Of a stretch of DNA of 64,000 nucleotides, positions 42,227-51,449 are shown piece by piece. The DNA comes from Clostridia bacterium (lineage in GTDB: Bacteria > Bacillota > Clostridia > Christensenellales > Borkfalkiaceae), in contig JAFTKC010000002.1 of the NCBI GenBank assembly GCA_017456055.1, forward strand, positions 1 through 64,000. Direction: 5' to 3'. The notes below the pieces were generated by a model. It was not told the DNA's origin. It saw only the letters and a list, made by a program, of their open reading frames with translations, and made no database searches. How positions within the stretch are numbered: the stretch's first letter is position 1; the number at the start of each line of letters is the position of its first letter. A program made the translations under genes and the position numbers.

Positions 42227-43762
42227 TTATTTTAAAAGTGATTTTCCAGTCATTTCTTTTGGAATATCTACGTTCATTATTTCAAGCAAGGTTGGTGCAA
42301 CGTCACAAAGTTTTCCACCTTCTTTTAATTCTCTTCCAATAAATTCTTCGCCTACGACGATAAAAGGAACGAGATTAGTGGTGTGTGCAGTAAACGGCTT
42401 GCCGTTTTCATCAAACATTTTGTCCGCATTGCCGTGATCGGCAGTTATAATAGCGTTTCCACCCAATTCTAATATCTTATCAACGACTTTCTTAACACAC
42501 ACGTCAACGGTTTTTACAGTTTTAACGGTAGCGTCAAAAACACCGGTATGCCCTACCATATCGCAGTTGGCAAAATTTAGAATTACAACGTCGTATACTT
42601 GCTCGTCAAGTTTTTCAATAACTTTTTCAGTCACTTCATAAGCACTCATTTCCGGCTTAAGATCGTAAGTTGCAACCTTTGGTGACGGAATAAGTACTCT
42701 ATCTTCATTTTTATTAGGCGTTTCTTCTCCACCATTAAAGAAGAAAGTCACGTGAGCGTACTTTTCGGTTTCAGCAATTCTAAGTTGTTTTAAGCCTAAA
42801 GAAGCGAGATATTCACCCAAGGTATTTTTTAACACTTGTGGTTTAAATGCAATTCTAACGTTGGTTAAACTATCGTCATATCGTGTAAAGCAAACGTAGG
42901 TTGGATTTAAAAAGCCCGTCTTTCTTTCAAATCCGTCAAAGTCTTTTTCAGTCATTGCTCTAGTAATTTGTCTTGCTCTATCGGGACGGAAGTTAAAGAA
43001 AATTATTCCATCGTTTTCTTCAATTAGTGCAACGGGTTTCCCATCCTTAACAACGTTTGCAGGAAGGACAAATTCATCCGTCACGTTAGCAAGATAAGAA
43101 TTTTTAACGTATTCAACTGCATCAGTAGTCTTTTCGCCAATACCCGCAGTCATCATATCATATGCTTTTTGAACTCTTTCCCAACGATTATCTCTATCCA
43201 TTACGTAGTATCTTCCACCCACTGACGCAATTTCACCAAAATTAAGTTCGCTTAACTTGTCTTGAAGTTTAGATATATAATCTGCACCACTTGTTGGAGA
43301 AACGTCACGTCCGTCTAAGAAACAATGTACGTAAACGTTATCTAGTCCCTTTTTCTTTGCTAGTTCAATTAGCGCGTAAACATGATTGATGTGACTATGA
43401 ACACCACCATCAGACAATAAGCCGTAAACGTGCAATTTAGTATTATTTTCCTTTACTTTATCTATAACGTAGTTAAATTCTTCGTTTTCAAAGAAATCTC
43501 CGTCGTTTATAGACTTAGTAATTCTAGTGAGTTCTTGATATACTATTCTACCAGCACCCATGTTTAAGTGTCCAACTTCCGAGTTGCCCATTTGACCATC
43601 GGGAAGACCAACGTCCATTCCACTTGCGCCGATAAAAGTTGATGGATATTTATCCATTAATCCCTTAACGTTTTTACTGTCTGCGGCAAATATGGCGTTT
43701 CCACGTTGATTAGCATTTATTCCATATCCGTCCATTATAATTAAACAATTAGGTTTTTTCAT
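42227..43762 (-). CDS. gpmI: 2,3-bisphosphoglycerate-independent phosphoglycerate mutase
   Basis: 511 aa from the ATG at 43762 (AAGGAAG upstream), normal length. Mn-dependent glycolytic enzyme of the alkaline phosphatase superfamily. Motifs: IIMDGYG, the phospho-acceptor serine in QMGNSEVGHLNMGAGR, HCFLDGRDVSP, FFNFRPDRARQITRA, and the metal ligands NFANCDMVGHTG and ITADHGNADKM. It has its own promoter and follows the tpiA terminator. Confidence 0.97.
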   Translation of the reverse strand: MKKPNCLIIMDGYGINANQRGNAIFAADSKNVKGLMDKYPSTFIGASGMDVGLPDGQMGNSEVGHLNMGAGRIVYQELTRITKSINDGDFFENEEFNYVIDKVKENNTKLHVYGLLSDGGVHSHINHVYALIELAKKKGLDNVYVHCFLDGRDVSPTSGADYISKLQDKLSELNFGEIASVGGRYYVMDRDNRWERVQKAYDMMTAGIGEKTTDAVEYVKNSYLANVTDEFVLPANVVKDGKPVALIEENDGIIFFNFRPDRARQITRAMTEKDFDGFERKTGFLNPTYVCFTRYDDSLTNVRIAFKPQVLKNTLGEYLASLGLKQLRIAETEKYAHVTFFFNGGEETPNKNEDRVLIPSPKVATYDLKPEMSAYEVTEKVIEKLDEQVYDVVILNFANCDMVGHTGVFDATVKTVKTVDVCVKKVVDKILELGGNAIITADHGNADKMFDENGKPFTAHTTNLVPFIVVGEEFIGRELKEGGKLCDVAPTLLEIMNVDIPKEMTGKSLLK

Positions 43763-43792
43763 AAAAATTACTTCCTTTATATTTTCCAATAT

Positions 43793-43821
43793 ATTATATA
43801 AATTTTTCTCATTAAAAGCAA
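43793..43821 (-). promoter_or_regulatory. Promoter of gpmI
   Basis: Minus strand TTGCTT - 17 bp - TATAAT. Confidence 0.65.
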
Positions 43822-43861
43822 GAAAATAAACCTCTTTTTTACTTTTGTATTTACTTTTTAT

Positions 43862-43888
43862 AAAAAAAAGGCCCTCACAGAGAGCCTT
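43862..43888 (-). terminator. Terminator after tpiA
   Basis: Stem AAGGCTCTC / AGGGCCTT with a T run on the minus strand, 10 nt after the tpiA stop. Confidence 0.85.
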
Positions 43889-43898
43889 AAATTTTTTA

Positions 43899-44651
43899 TT
43901 AACCTTTGTAGTTAACGATACCAGCGAAGTCAGTTGCCTTTAGGGCTGCACCACCAATTAAACCACCGTCGATATTTCTCATAGCCATAAGTTCTTTTGC
44001 ATTACCTGGTTTCATGCTTCCACCATATTGAATACGGAGAGATTTAGCGACCTCAGCACCCCAAGTCTTTTTAACTAAACTTCTAATATAACCGATAGTT
44101 TTATTAGCGTCTTCAGCAGTAGCAGTCTTGCCCGTACCGATTGCCCAAACAGGTTCATAAGCGATTACGATATTTGCAAAATCTTCTGCAGTAATACCCT
44201 TAAATCCTTCTAAAACCTGTTTCTTTAATACCTTTTTGGTTTTGTTCTTTTCTCTTTCTAATAAGGTTTCGCCAACGCAAACGATAGGTTTTAAATCTTT
44301 CTTAAGTGCTTGAACTAGTCTTGCGTTTACGCTCTCATCGGTTTCACCAAAGTATTGTCTTCTTTCACTATGTCCAATAATAACGTATTCAACGCCGATT
44401 TCTTTAAGCATATCTGCAGAAATTTCACCGGTGAAAGCGCCGTTATCTGCCCAAGCAACGTTCTCTGCGCCTAGTTTAATTTTGCTACCCTTGATTGCTT
44501 CTGCGACAACCCATAAGTCAGTATATGGAACACATACTACTACTTCAGGTTTTGATTTAGCAACGAGAGGTTTTAACTCGTTGATAAGTTCAACTGCTTC
44601 TTTTGCAGTTTTGTTCATTTTCCAGTTGCCTGCGATAATTGGTTTTCTCAT
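43899..44651 (-). CDS. tpiA: Triosephosphate isomerase
   Basis: 250 aa, standard length. TIM-barrel enzyme interconverting DHAP and glyceraldehyde 3-phosphate. Active-site elements: GNWKMNK (Lys13 region), VIIGHSERRQYFGE (His), VIAYEPVWAIGTGKTAT (catalytic Glu and flexible loop) and the C-terminal YGGSMKPGN / GGLIGGAAL phosphate-binding loops. Eighteen nt after pgk with AAAGGAG, so co-transcribed with it. Confidence 0.98.
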   Translation of the reverse strand: MRKPIIAGNWKMNKTAKEAVELINELKPLVAKSKPEVVVCVPYTDLWVVAEAIKGSKIKLGAENVAWADNGAFTGEISADMLKEIGVEYVIIGHSERRQYFGETDESVNARLVQALKKDLKPIVCVGETLLEREKNKTKKVLKKQVLEGFKGITAEDFANIVIAYEPVWAIGTGKTATAEDANKTIGYIRSLVKKTWGAEVAKSLRIQYGGSMKPGNAKELMAMRNIDGGLIGGAALKATDFAGIVNYKG

Positions 44652-44669
44652 AATAAAAATCTCCTTTAA

Positions 44670-45980
44670 TTATTTATTGTTTAAACACTCGATGCCTGGA
44701 AGTTTTTTACCTTCGAAAAGTTCTAAAGATGCGCCACCACCAGTTGATATATGAGTCATTTTATCTGCGAATCCTAAGTTGGTGACTGCCGCAGCAGAAT
44801 CACCACCACCAATGATAGTGGTTGCAGTAGTTTCAGCAAGAGCCTTTGCTACTGAAATAGTTCCATCTGCAAAACATGGGTTTTCAGAAACACCCATAGG
44901 TCCGTTCCAAATAACCGTCTTTGCACTTGCAACTGCTTCTGCGTACATTTCTGCAGTTTTTGGTCCAATATCTAACGCTTCAACGTCTGCAGGAATATTT
45001 TCAATATCGTAAACAGTCGTTTCTATAACTGCGTCAATTGGATCTGGGAAGTTTTTAGCAGACACAACGTCTACAGGAAGATATAAGTTTTTACCAAGAT
45101 CTTCAGCCTTTTTCATCATGCCTAAGCAGTAATCGATTTGTTCGGTATCTACAAGTGAATTTCCAACTTCATATCCCTTTGCTTTTAAGAAGGTGTATGC
45201 CATACCACCACCGATGATGAGAGTATCGCATTTTTCTAGTAAATTATCAATAACTTTTAATTTATCAGCAACCTTAGCGCCACCCAAAATAGCAACGAAA
45301 GGTCTAACGGGATTTTCTAAAGCATTTGCCATTACTGACAATTCCTTTTCAATTAAGAAACCACAAACTGCAGTTTTAACAAATCCGTATTCAACGATTG
45401 CAGCCGTAGTTGCGTGTGAACGGTGAGCCGTTCCAAATGCGTCGTTAACGTAAATATCACAATAAGATGCAAGTTTTTTGCAAAGTGCTTCGTCTCTCTT
45501 TTCTTCACCCGCTTCAAAACGAGTATTTTCAAGTAAAACTACTTCTCCATCTTTAATTTCGCTCACTGCTTTGTCGGCTTGTGGACCAACTACGTCTTCA
45601 GCAAAAACAACTTTTTGTCCAAGTTTTTCAGAAAGTCTTTCAGCAACTGGACGAAGAGTGAATTTTTCCTTGTCCTTTAACGCTTTCTTTAGATATTCTG
45701 CTTTAGCAGCATCTCTTTCGCTTTCTGGAAGTTTTTCAACTGCTTTCTTCTCTTTTTTAGTTAAGCCAAAACCATCGGTGAAGATGTTGTGTGGTTTACC
45801 CATATGCGAACAAAGAATAACCTTTGCGCCGTTATCCACTAAATATTTGATGGTTGGAAGAGCACCGTTAATTCTAGTTTCGTCGGTGATAACGCCCTCT
45901 TTCATAGGAACGTTAAAGTCCACTCTAACCAAACATTTTTTACTTTTGACGTTTACGTCTTTAATCGACATTTTATTCAT
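44670..45980 (-). CDS. pgk: Phosphoglycerate kinase
   Basis: 436 aa, about 40 longer than usual. The excess is a charged, lysine/glutamate-rich insertion at residues about 65-107, between SHMGKPHN and LRPVAERL, in the N-domain near the substrate-binding loop. Normal motifs: VRVDFNVP at the start, [32 protein letters not shown], and the nucleotide-binding GGGDSAAAV and [14 protein letters not shown]. First gene of pgk-tpiA, with GGAGG and a consensus promoter. gapA is not in the window. Confidence 0.97.
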   Translation of the reverse strand: MNKMSIKDVNVKSKKCLVRVDFNVPMKEGVITDETRINGALPTIKYLVDNGAKVILCSHMGKPHNIFTDGFGLTKKEKKAVEKLPESERDAAKAEYLKKALKDKEKFTLRPVAERLSEKLGQKVVFAEDVVGPQADKAVSEIKDGEVVLLENTRFEAGEEKRDEALCKKLASYCDIYVNDAFGTAHRSHATTAAIVEYGFVKTAVCGFLIEKELSVMANALENPVRPFVAILGGAKVADKLKVIDNLLEKCDTLIIGGGMAYTFLKAKGYEVGNSLVDTEQIDYCLGMMKKAEDLGKNLYLPVDVVSAKNFPDPIDAVIETTVYDIENIPADVEALDIGPKTAEMYAEAVASAKTVIWNGPMGVSENPCFADGTISVAKALAETTATTIIGGGDSAAAVTNLGFADKMTHISTGGGASLELFEGKKLPGIECLNNK

Positions 45981-46043
45981 AAAAAATCCTCCGTTTTTCT
46001 TTACACGTTAATATTGACAAAATTTACCTTTTTTATCACTAAA

Positions 46044-46072
46044 AGTATATAAAAAAAACGGCTATTTGTCAA
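46044..46072 (-). promoter_or_regulatory. Promoter of pgk-tpiA, overlapping the upstream terminator
   Basis: Minus strand TTGACA - 17 bp - TATACT, the closest match to consensus in the window. The -35 box is the loop region and the spacer is the descending arm and T run of the terminator at 46051-46090. Confidence 0.8.
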
Positions 46073-46090
46073 CAAATAAACAGCCGTTTT
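46051..46090 (-). terminator. Terminator after the Na/phosphate cotransporter gene
   Basis: AAAACGGCT (46055-46063) pairs with AGCCGTTTT (46082-46090), with an inner ATTTGT/ACAAAT pairing, and eight T follow on the minus strand. Confidence 0.85.
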
Positions 46091-46150
46091 AACTTTTTCA
46101 ATTACTTATTTTGTTATAAAGGGTATAATTTTTTTGAATAATATTATATT

Positions 46151-47830
46151 CTATTTCTTTACCTTGTTGTCAACGTGACGATAGTGCATAATACTAAACG
46201 CTACGTTCGTAATGTGGTCGCCCACTCTTTCAAGGTTAGAAACAGTTTGCAAATATACCGAGCCTAGTTCTGCAACACACATTCCAGCCTTAACTCTCTC
46301 AATATGTTTATTTTCAAGTTCACGACTGAAGATATCAACTTGGTCTTCAATTTCGTCTACGGCAGTCAAAAGTTCGGTATTTCTTTCGTCGAACGCTTTA
46401 ATGGATGCATCGTACAAATCTTCAACCATCTTGCAAAGTTTATCAATTTCGCTCTTAGCATCACCAGAGATTTCTACTCCGTCATCTCTCAATTTTAATA
46501 CGTATTCTAAAATGTTTTCTGCGTAATCGCCAACTCTTTCCACGTCTGAAACTACGTGATAATAAGAACCGATTTTCTTATCGTCTTCCCCAGTCAAATC
46601 CTTACCAATGAGCTTTGTTAAATAAGTCGTAATATTTTTGTTAAGTTTATTTATTACTTCTTCATTCTTTCTAATCTCTTTTTCCTTATCAACGTTAGAA
46701 TTTAGTAGCATTTCTACCGACATTTTAATGTTTGAAAGAGAAAACTCTGACATTCTAATAATTTCTTTTTTAATATTGCCGGCGGCAACCGCAGGGCTTG
46801 AGAATAATCTATCGTCAATATACTTAAATTTAGCCCCGTCTTCATCAGACATTTCCTTATCTTTAACTATTAAGCACATAAGTTTAACAATGTACTTTGT
46901 AAACGGTAATAACACGATAGTAGTGCAAACGTTAAATAAAGTGTGGAATATTGCAATTTGTTGTCCAACGTCATTAGACATACTTGCAAAAAGATTTGTA
47001 ATTTGATTTTGCCAAACCCATAGTGGAGCAATAAAAATTAAGCAACCAAACAAGTTGAAGAACAAGTGAGCAAACGCCGTTCTCTTAGCGTTAACGTTAG
47101 TACCTACAGACGACATAATTGAAGTTATACAAGTACCGATATTAGAGCCTAGTGCTAAGAATAATGCGTTAGGGAAACTGAGTACGCCTATCGATGCTAA
47201 AACTACCATCAAACTAGTAATGGTTGAAGAACTATGTACTAATGCAGTTAACACTATGCCAATTAATATTAAAAGTAGTGGGAAATGGTCTCTTTGGAAA
47301 ATTAAACTAACCCAATCACGAGGATTTCCATCAAGGAACATTATTAGCTTTGCATAGGTTGAAATAAATTCTAAGCCAACGAAAATCAAGCCTAACCCTG
47401 CCAAAATATTGCCGATATTTTTAATTTTTTCGTTATTTATAAGCATTGCCATCATTATACCGATAAAGCCGATTACTGCGGCAATTGCGCCTATATCAAC
47501 CGAGCCGATACCTGATAGTGAAACAATATGTGCAGTCACGGTAGTGCCGATATTTGCACCCATAATAACGTTAGTTGCTTGTACTAAAGTCATCAATCCT
47601 ACGTTAACAAAACCAACAAGCATTACCGTAGTTGCCGTTGAACTTTGAATAATACTAGTGACTGCAAGACCTACGCCAATCCCTGAAAATCTATTCGTAG
47701 TCACCTTGCTTAGTAATTTCTTCATTCCCCCACCGGCAACGTGCTCTAACGCAGCTCCTAGCGTTTTCATACCGACCATCATTGCGGCAACGCCACCGAA
47801 CATGAAGAATAAATTCCAAACCATTTCCAT
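46151..47830 (-). CDS. Na/phosphate cotransporter family protein with PhoU-like tail
   Basis: 559 aa. Two Na/Pi-cotransporter repeats with the QSSTATTVMLVGFVN and HSSSTITSLMVVLAS signature motifs in about eight to ten membrane segments (residues 1-310), then two PhoU-type helical domains (about 340-550). Likely sodium-driven phosphate uptake or efflux control; in related proteins the PhoU part is regulatory. Monocistronic with promoter at 47878-47907 and terminator at 46051-46090. Confidence 0.92.
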   Translation of the reverse strand: MEMVWNLFFMFGGVAAMMVGMKTLGAALEHVAGGGMKKLLSKVTTNRFSGIGVGLAVTSIIQSSTATTVMLVGFVNVGLMTLVQATNVIMGANIGTTVTAHIVSLSGIGSVDIGAIAAVIGFIGIMMAMLINNEKIKNIGNILAGLGLIFVGLEFISTYAKLIMFLDGNPRDWVSLIFQRDHFPLLLILIGIVLTALVHSSSTITSLMVVLASIGVLSFPNALFLALGSNIGTCITSIMSSVGTNVNAKRTAFAHLFFNLFGCLIFIAPLWVWQNQITNLFASMSNDVGQQIAIFHTLFNVCTTIVLLPFTKYIVKLMCLIVKDKEMSDEDGAKFKYIDDRLFSSPAVAAGNIKKEIIRMSEFSLSNIKMSVEMLLNSNVDKEKEIRKNEEVINKLNKNITTYLTKLIGKDLTGEDDKKIGSYYHVVSDVERVGDYAENILEYVLKLRDDGVEISGDAKSEIDKLCKMVEDLYDASIKAFDERNTELLTAVDEIEDQVDIFSRELENKHIERVKAGMCVAELGSVYLQTVSNLERVGDHITNVAFSIMHYRHVDNKVKK

Positions 47831-47877
47831 ATATATCTTTTCTCCTTAAGTAATTAGGCTATATTCAGTTTACATAT

Positions 47878-47907
47878 ATTTTAACTTATTTTTTGCAATC
47901 GTGTCAA
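47878..47907 (-). promoter_or_regulatory. Promoter of the Na/phosphate cotransporter gene
   Basis: Minus strand TTGACA - 18 bp - TAAAAT. No PHO-box can be recognised. Confidence 0.55.
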
Positions 47908-47931
47908 ATACTTTATAGCCAATATTTTAAA

Positions 47932-48423
47932 TTAATATTGAGTTAATTCCCCTTCTGTATTAAGTTCGTCAAACCCAATATGGCGAAGGGCTTCGTACAC
48001 TCCAACGCATACTGAATTTGATAAATTAAGAGAGCGTAGTTTTCCTTTCATTGGTATTCTAACAGACTCTTCGTAATGCTCGTTAATAAGTTTCTCGGGA
48101 AGCCCTTTTGTTTCTTTACCAAAAACTATAAAATCTCCGTCTTTGTATTGAGGTTCTGAGTAGATTTTTTTAGCCTTAGTCGAATAAAAATAAAAATTAT
48201 CCCCTGTATAATACTTGTCCATAAGTTCTTCAATACTATCGTAATATATAATATCTAGGTATTGCCAATAATCAAGCCCCGCTCTTTTTAAGTACTTGTC
48301 CGAAACTTCAAAACCAAGTGGTTTAACCATGTGCAAAACACTGCCCGTGACAGCGCAGGTTCTTGCAATATTACCTGCGTTTTGCGGAATTTCCGGTTCA
48401 ACTAAAACAACGTTAATAGCCAT
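47932..48423 (-). CDS. trmL: tRNA (cytidine(34)-2'-O)-methyltransferase
   Basis: 163 aa, minimal SPOUT methyltransferase. Motif 1 VEPEIPQNAGNIARTCAVTGSVLHMVKPLGF, motif 2 FGKETKGLPEKL and motif 3 RIPMKGKLRSLNLSNSVCVGVYEALRH form the trefoil-knot SAM site. It 2'-O-methylates the wobble base of tRNA-Leu isoacceptors; two tRNA-Leu genes, one with anticodon UAA (a known TrmL substrate), are in this window. AGGAGG ribosome binding site; 11 nt after the nitrilase-fold gene. Confidence 0.95.
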   Translation of the reverse strand: MAINVVLVEPEIPQNAGNIARTCAVTGSVLHMVKPLGFEVSDKYLKRAGLDYWQYLDIIYYDSIEELMDKYYTGDNFYFYSTKAKKIYSEPQYKDGDFIVFGKETKGLPEKLINEHYEESVRIPMKGKLRSLNLSNSVCVGVYEALRHIGFDELNTEGELTQY

Positions 48424-48434
48424 TATTACCTCCT

Positions 48435-49115
48435 TTAGTATCCTGAATTAAAATCTCTATAAAGGCCTCTTCTTCTAGAACTTATAAGATGAAAATCTTT
48501 TTCTATTTCAATATTATTGTACACTATATCTTGCGCGCTTGCCATTAAAATTTCGCCCTTAATATTTGAAACGGCAACGTAATTTTTAGCGCAAAGCGCC
48601 ATTGTCACTCCGTTAGAAAACGCGCCTGCCCTAATCATAACTTGTGGCATTGGACTATCTATTTTTTTATAAATGCAAACTATAATATCTGCGTCGCAAA
48701 GGGCTAACACTCTAGAAGATTCGGGAAAAAATAAATCTTCTGCCAATATAACACCGACCTTTCCAATCGAGGTGTCGTAAACCCTAAAGTTTCCTCCTGC
48801 AACAAACTCACTATTATCTATGGCGTGTGCCATATCGGAAACACCTAAAATCCTTCCTTTTTCTGCAACCACAGCCGAGTGCCTAAACACTCCATAAGTA
48901 TCCGTATCGCACCCACATATCACAACTGAAGATAATTGCTTAGATAGTTTCGCCACGTCTTGAAAATATTCAGTTTCGCCACCTAGTTCTTTTTTATAAC
49001 TAACAAGCCCTAAGCCATTAAACCCGAACACGATTAAATCGTGCCCGCTTAGTTTAGTTAAATTATCTTGCCAAACACCATTAAGACTACTAGACGAAAC
49101 AAAGCAAACTTTCAT
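48435..49115 (-). CDS. Nitrilase-fold (carbon-nitrogen hydrolase) protein, catalytic triad lost
   Basis: 226 aa, short for the family (about 260-300). The fold is recognisable: DLIVFGFNGLGL, AVVAEKGRILGVSDMAH, FRVYDTSIGKVGVILAEDLFFPESSR and ADIIVC. At all three active-site positions the usual residue is missing: Glu (PE) is replaced in FGFNG, Lys (YRKxHL) in GVSDMAH, and Cys (CYDxxFPE) by Ala in LAEDLFFPE. Amidase activity is therefore unlikely; a binding or structural role is possible. Conserved spacing to trmL suggests co-transcription. Confidence 0.82.
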   Translation of the reverse strand: MKVCFVSSSSLNGVWQDNLTKLSGHDLIVFGFNGLGLVSYKKELGGETEYFQDVAKLSKQLSSVVICGCDTDTYGVFRHSAVVAEKGRILGVSDMAHAIDNSEFVAGGNFRVYDTSIGKVGVILAEDLFFPESSRVLALCDADIIVCIYKKIDSPMPQVMIRAGAFSNGVTMALCAKNYVAVSNIKGEILMASAQDIVYNNIEIEKDFHLISSRRRGLYRDFNSGY

Positions 49116-49169
49116 TTCTTTCTCCTAAAAAACACTTTATATTATTATATTTTTTAGAAGTCTAGTTTG

Positions 49170-50105
49170 TTAAAAAATATTGTCGATAGTTTCTATAATT
49201 TCTTCTATTGAATTAGAAGTTAGAAGTTTTATCTTTTGCTCTTTAATATTGGGTATTCCCTTTAAGTATCCACCAACAAACTTTCTATATTCTAAAGTCG
49301 CTCTCTTTTCACCATAGTTTTCAACTAGCCCCTTTAGGTGCAATATCATAAATTCTTTTAATTCGCAAGGTGAATTCTTACTAAGTAGCGAGCAAATTAA
49401 AAAAGGATTTTCAAAAGCGCCACGAGCAAGCATAACTCCATCTGCTCCCGTATTTTCCATCATTTTATTAGCATCTTCAACCGAGAATATCCCACCGTTT
49501 GCAATCACGGGAATACTAACGGCTTTTTTAGCCTTGTAAATTGCGTTATAGTTGGGCTCTCCAGAGTAATATTTTTCTCTAACTCTGCCGTGAATAGTAA
49601 TCAGTTTTGCACCGCAATCTTCTGCCATTTTGGCAAAATCTAGAGCAATATCGTCACCCTCTTTTAGCCCTATTCTTATTTTAATGGTTATATCCTTGCC
49701 ACTTTTAACGCACTCTTTAATAATTTCACTAGATAATTTAATATCGTTTAGTAGCGCGCTACCTTCTCCATTTTTATACACTTTAGGCACGGGACACCCC
49801 ATGTTTATATCTACTATATTAAAATCTTTTAGATACTCCCCTTCGCACGCTTTGCGCATAAAATAAGGCTCAGAACCAAATATTTGCGCCTGAGTTTTAT
49901 TATAATCGTCAGTACGCAATAATAGGTTTGAACCTTTACTTTTATATTCTAATCCCTTAGCACTTACGAGTTCAGTAGAGACAAGGCCATAGCCCAACTC
50001 TAAGGCTAACTTCCTAAACGAAAAGTCCGTATATCCTGCCATAGGGGCTAAAAATACGTTGTTTTCAGTTTTAGTTTTGCCTATTTGTAAACTCTTTAAC
50101 TGCAT
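49170..50105 (-). CDS. dus: tRNA-dihydrouridine synthase
   Basis: 311 aa FMN-dependent TIM-barrel enzyme. Motifs: FLAPMAGYTDFSFRKLA at the FMN site, DINMGCPVPKVYKNGEGSALL with the catalytic Cys, TIKIRIGL, TIHGRVREKYYSG and VIANGGIFSVEDA followed by DGVMLARGAFENPFL. It reduces uridines in the tRNA D loop. The start overlaps the end of the flippase gene by 35 nt. The sub-type (DusB/C) is not assigned. Confidence 0.94.
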   Translation of the reverse strand: MQLKSLQIGKTKTENNVFLAPMAGYTDFSFRKLALELGYGLVSTELVSAKGLEYKSKGSNLLLRTDDYNKTQAQIFGSEPYFMRKACEGEYLKDFNIVDINMGCPVPKVYKNGEGSALLNDIKLSSEIIKECVKSGKDITIKIRIGLKEGDDIALDFAKMAEDCGAKLITIHGRVREKYYSGEPNYNAIYKAKKAVSIPVIANGGIFSVEDANKMMENTGADGVMLARGAFENPFLICSLLSKNSPCELKEFMILHLKGLVENYGEKRATLEYRKFVGGYLKGIPNIKEQKIKLLTSNSIEEIIETIDNIF

Positions 50106-51405
50106 TGATTTTATCCTTTCTAATCACTATAATTAAGTTTATCAAAACTGAGAAAAAATAGCAAGCAATTAAAGATACCCCCGCACCAAAAATATTTATT
50201 TTTGGATTTTTTAATAAAATTATATTTAGAATTACCTTTACTATTGCGCCAAAAACCATACCCGTTAATATTGAGTAAGTTTTTCCCTTTCCTATCAAGA
50301 TTCCGTTTATAGATTGCAATAGTGATAAAAATAATATCCCAGAGGAACATATTTTTAGTAATCTATTTGATACGACTAACTGCTCTTCCGTTAAACTTCT
50401 AAATAGAATTTTAATTATATCCTTTGAGAAGAAAAAGCAAAATATAAAAGCAAACATTGATAATAAAAAAGTTAAAATTAGCCCTTGTTTTATACTTTTT
50501 TCCTTATCTTTACTAGATTTTGCACCAGAAACAGCAGGAATTAGCGAAGTTGAAATTCCGTAACAAATAGAAACGGGCAAGTTTATTACGGTTAGCGCCA
50601 CACCTGAATATAAGCCATAAAGCGAAGTGGCGTTTTCAGTATACTTTTTTAGTAAATTCACTATTAAAAAACTATCCACTACTTGAGAAAGTGGCAAAAC
50701 AATTCCTATAAGCGTTATTGGAATTGATAACTTTATTATCTCTCTTGCCCCCTCAAACCCTTTTTTTCTCAAAAAAAGTTTATTTTCATTTTTCCTTTTG
50801 TAAACAAAATATAAAAACAATAACGCAACCACTTCCGAAACGGAAATTGCAAAAGTTGCGCTTGCTACGGCTAAAACTACGTTTGGCATAAAAATTTTGC
50901 ATAGAGTTAACCCTAAAATAAGTTTAACTACTTGCTCTAAGATTTGCGAAACGGCAGTTGGTTTCATATTTAATTGGCCTTGAAAATATCCCCTAAACGA
51001 AGATATTAAACATACTAAAAATATGGACGGCGAAAGAGTTAAATAGGATAAAAAAGCATTTTTATCACCTTGCAAATTGCTTATAGATTTTGAAAAAATA
51101 CCCATAAATAGCGTTAAAAGTATACCTATTATTGAATATAACTTGATGCTCGTCCTAAGATATCTTATCGCTTCATTGCTATCACTCTTTGAAGCAATAA
51201 TTTTAGACAGCGCACTTGGTAATCCCGCCCCCGATAAATCTAATAGTAGGCAGTATACGGGAAAAACCATTTGGTATAATCCTAAACCATATCCACCGAT
51301 AATATTAGTTAACGGAACTCTATAAATAGCCCCTAATAGTTTTGCAATAAACGTGCCAAAGCCTAAATAAAAAGCATTTTTAGTTAGAGATTTTTTCTCT
51401 TTCAT
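50071..51405 (-). CDS. SpoVB-like polysaccharide flippase (MVF/MOP family)
   Basis: 444 aa, about 12-14 membrane segments. The start KNAFYLGFGTFIAKLLGAIYRVPLTNIIGGYGLGLYQMVFPVY is characteristic of SpoVB/YabM-type oligosaccharide-lipid flippases. It lies just after spoVT, as yabM does in Bacillus subtilis, which suggests the YabM/SpoVB branch with a role in envelope or spore cortex precursors. The exact substrate is open. Confidence 0.9.
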   Translation of the reverse strand: MKEKKSLTKNAFYLGFGTFIAKLLGAIYRVPLTNIIGGYGLGLYQMVFPVYCLLLDLSGAGLPSALSKIIASKSDSNEAIRYLRTSIKLYSIIGILLTLFMGIFSKSISNLQGDKNAFLSYLTLSPSIFLVCLISSFRGYFQGQLNMKPTAVSQILEQVVKLILGLTLCKIFMPNVVLAVASATFAISVSEVVALLFLYFVYKRKNENKLFLRKKGFEGAREIIKLSIPITLIGIVLPLSQVVDSFLIVNLLKKYTENATSLYGLYSGVALTVINLPVSICYGISTSLIPAVSGAKSSKDKEKSIKQGLILTFLLSMFAFIFCFFFSKDIIKILFRSLTEEQLVVSNRLLKICSSGILFLSLLQSINGILIGKGKTYSILTGMVFGAIVKVILNIILLKNPKINIFGAGVSLIACYFFSVLINLIIVIRKDKINAVKEFTNRQN

Positions 51406-51415
51406 ATGTATTTAC

Positions 51416-51442
51416 TAAAAGCCACGAAATTCGTGGCTTTTA
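51416..51442 (-). terminator. Terminator after spoVT
   Basis: Stem AAAAGCCACGAA / TTCGTGGCTTTT, a near-perfect palindrome 7 nt past the stop; the T tail on the minus strand is short. Confidence 0.75.
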
Positions 51443-51449
51443 ATTTCTT

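Noticed and set aside
45478..46011. 177-codon plus-strand open frame opposite pgk
   Set aside because: It is the antisense of a clearly coding gene, has low-complexity Ser/Leu composition and no ribosome binding site or promoter.
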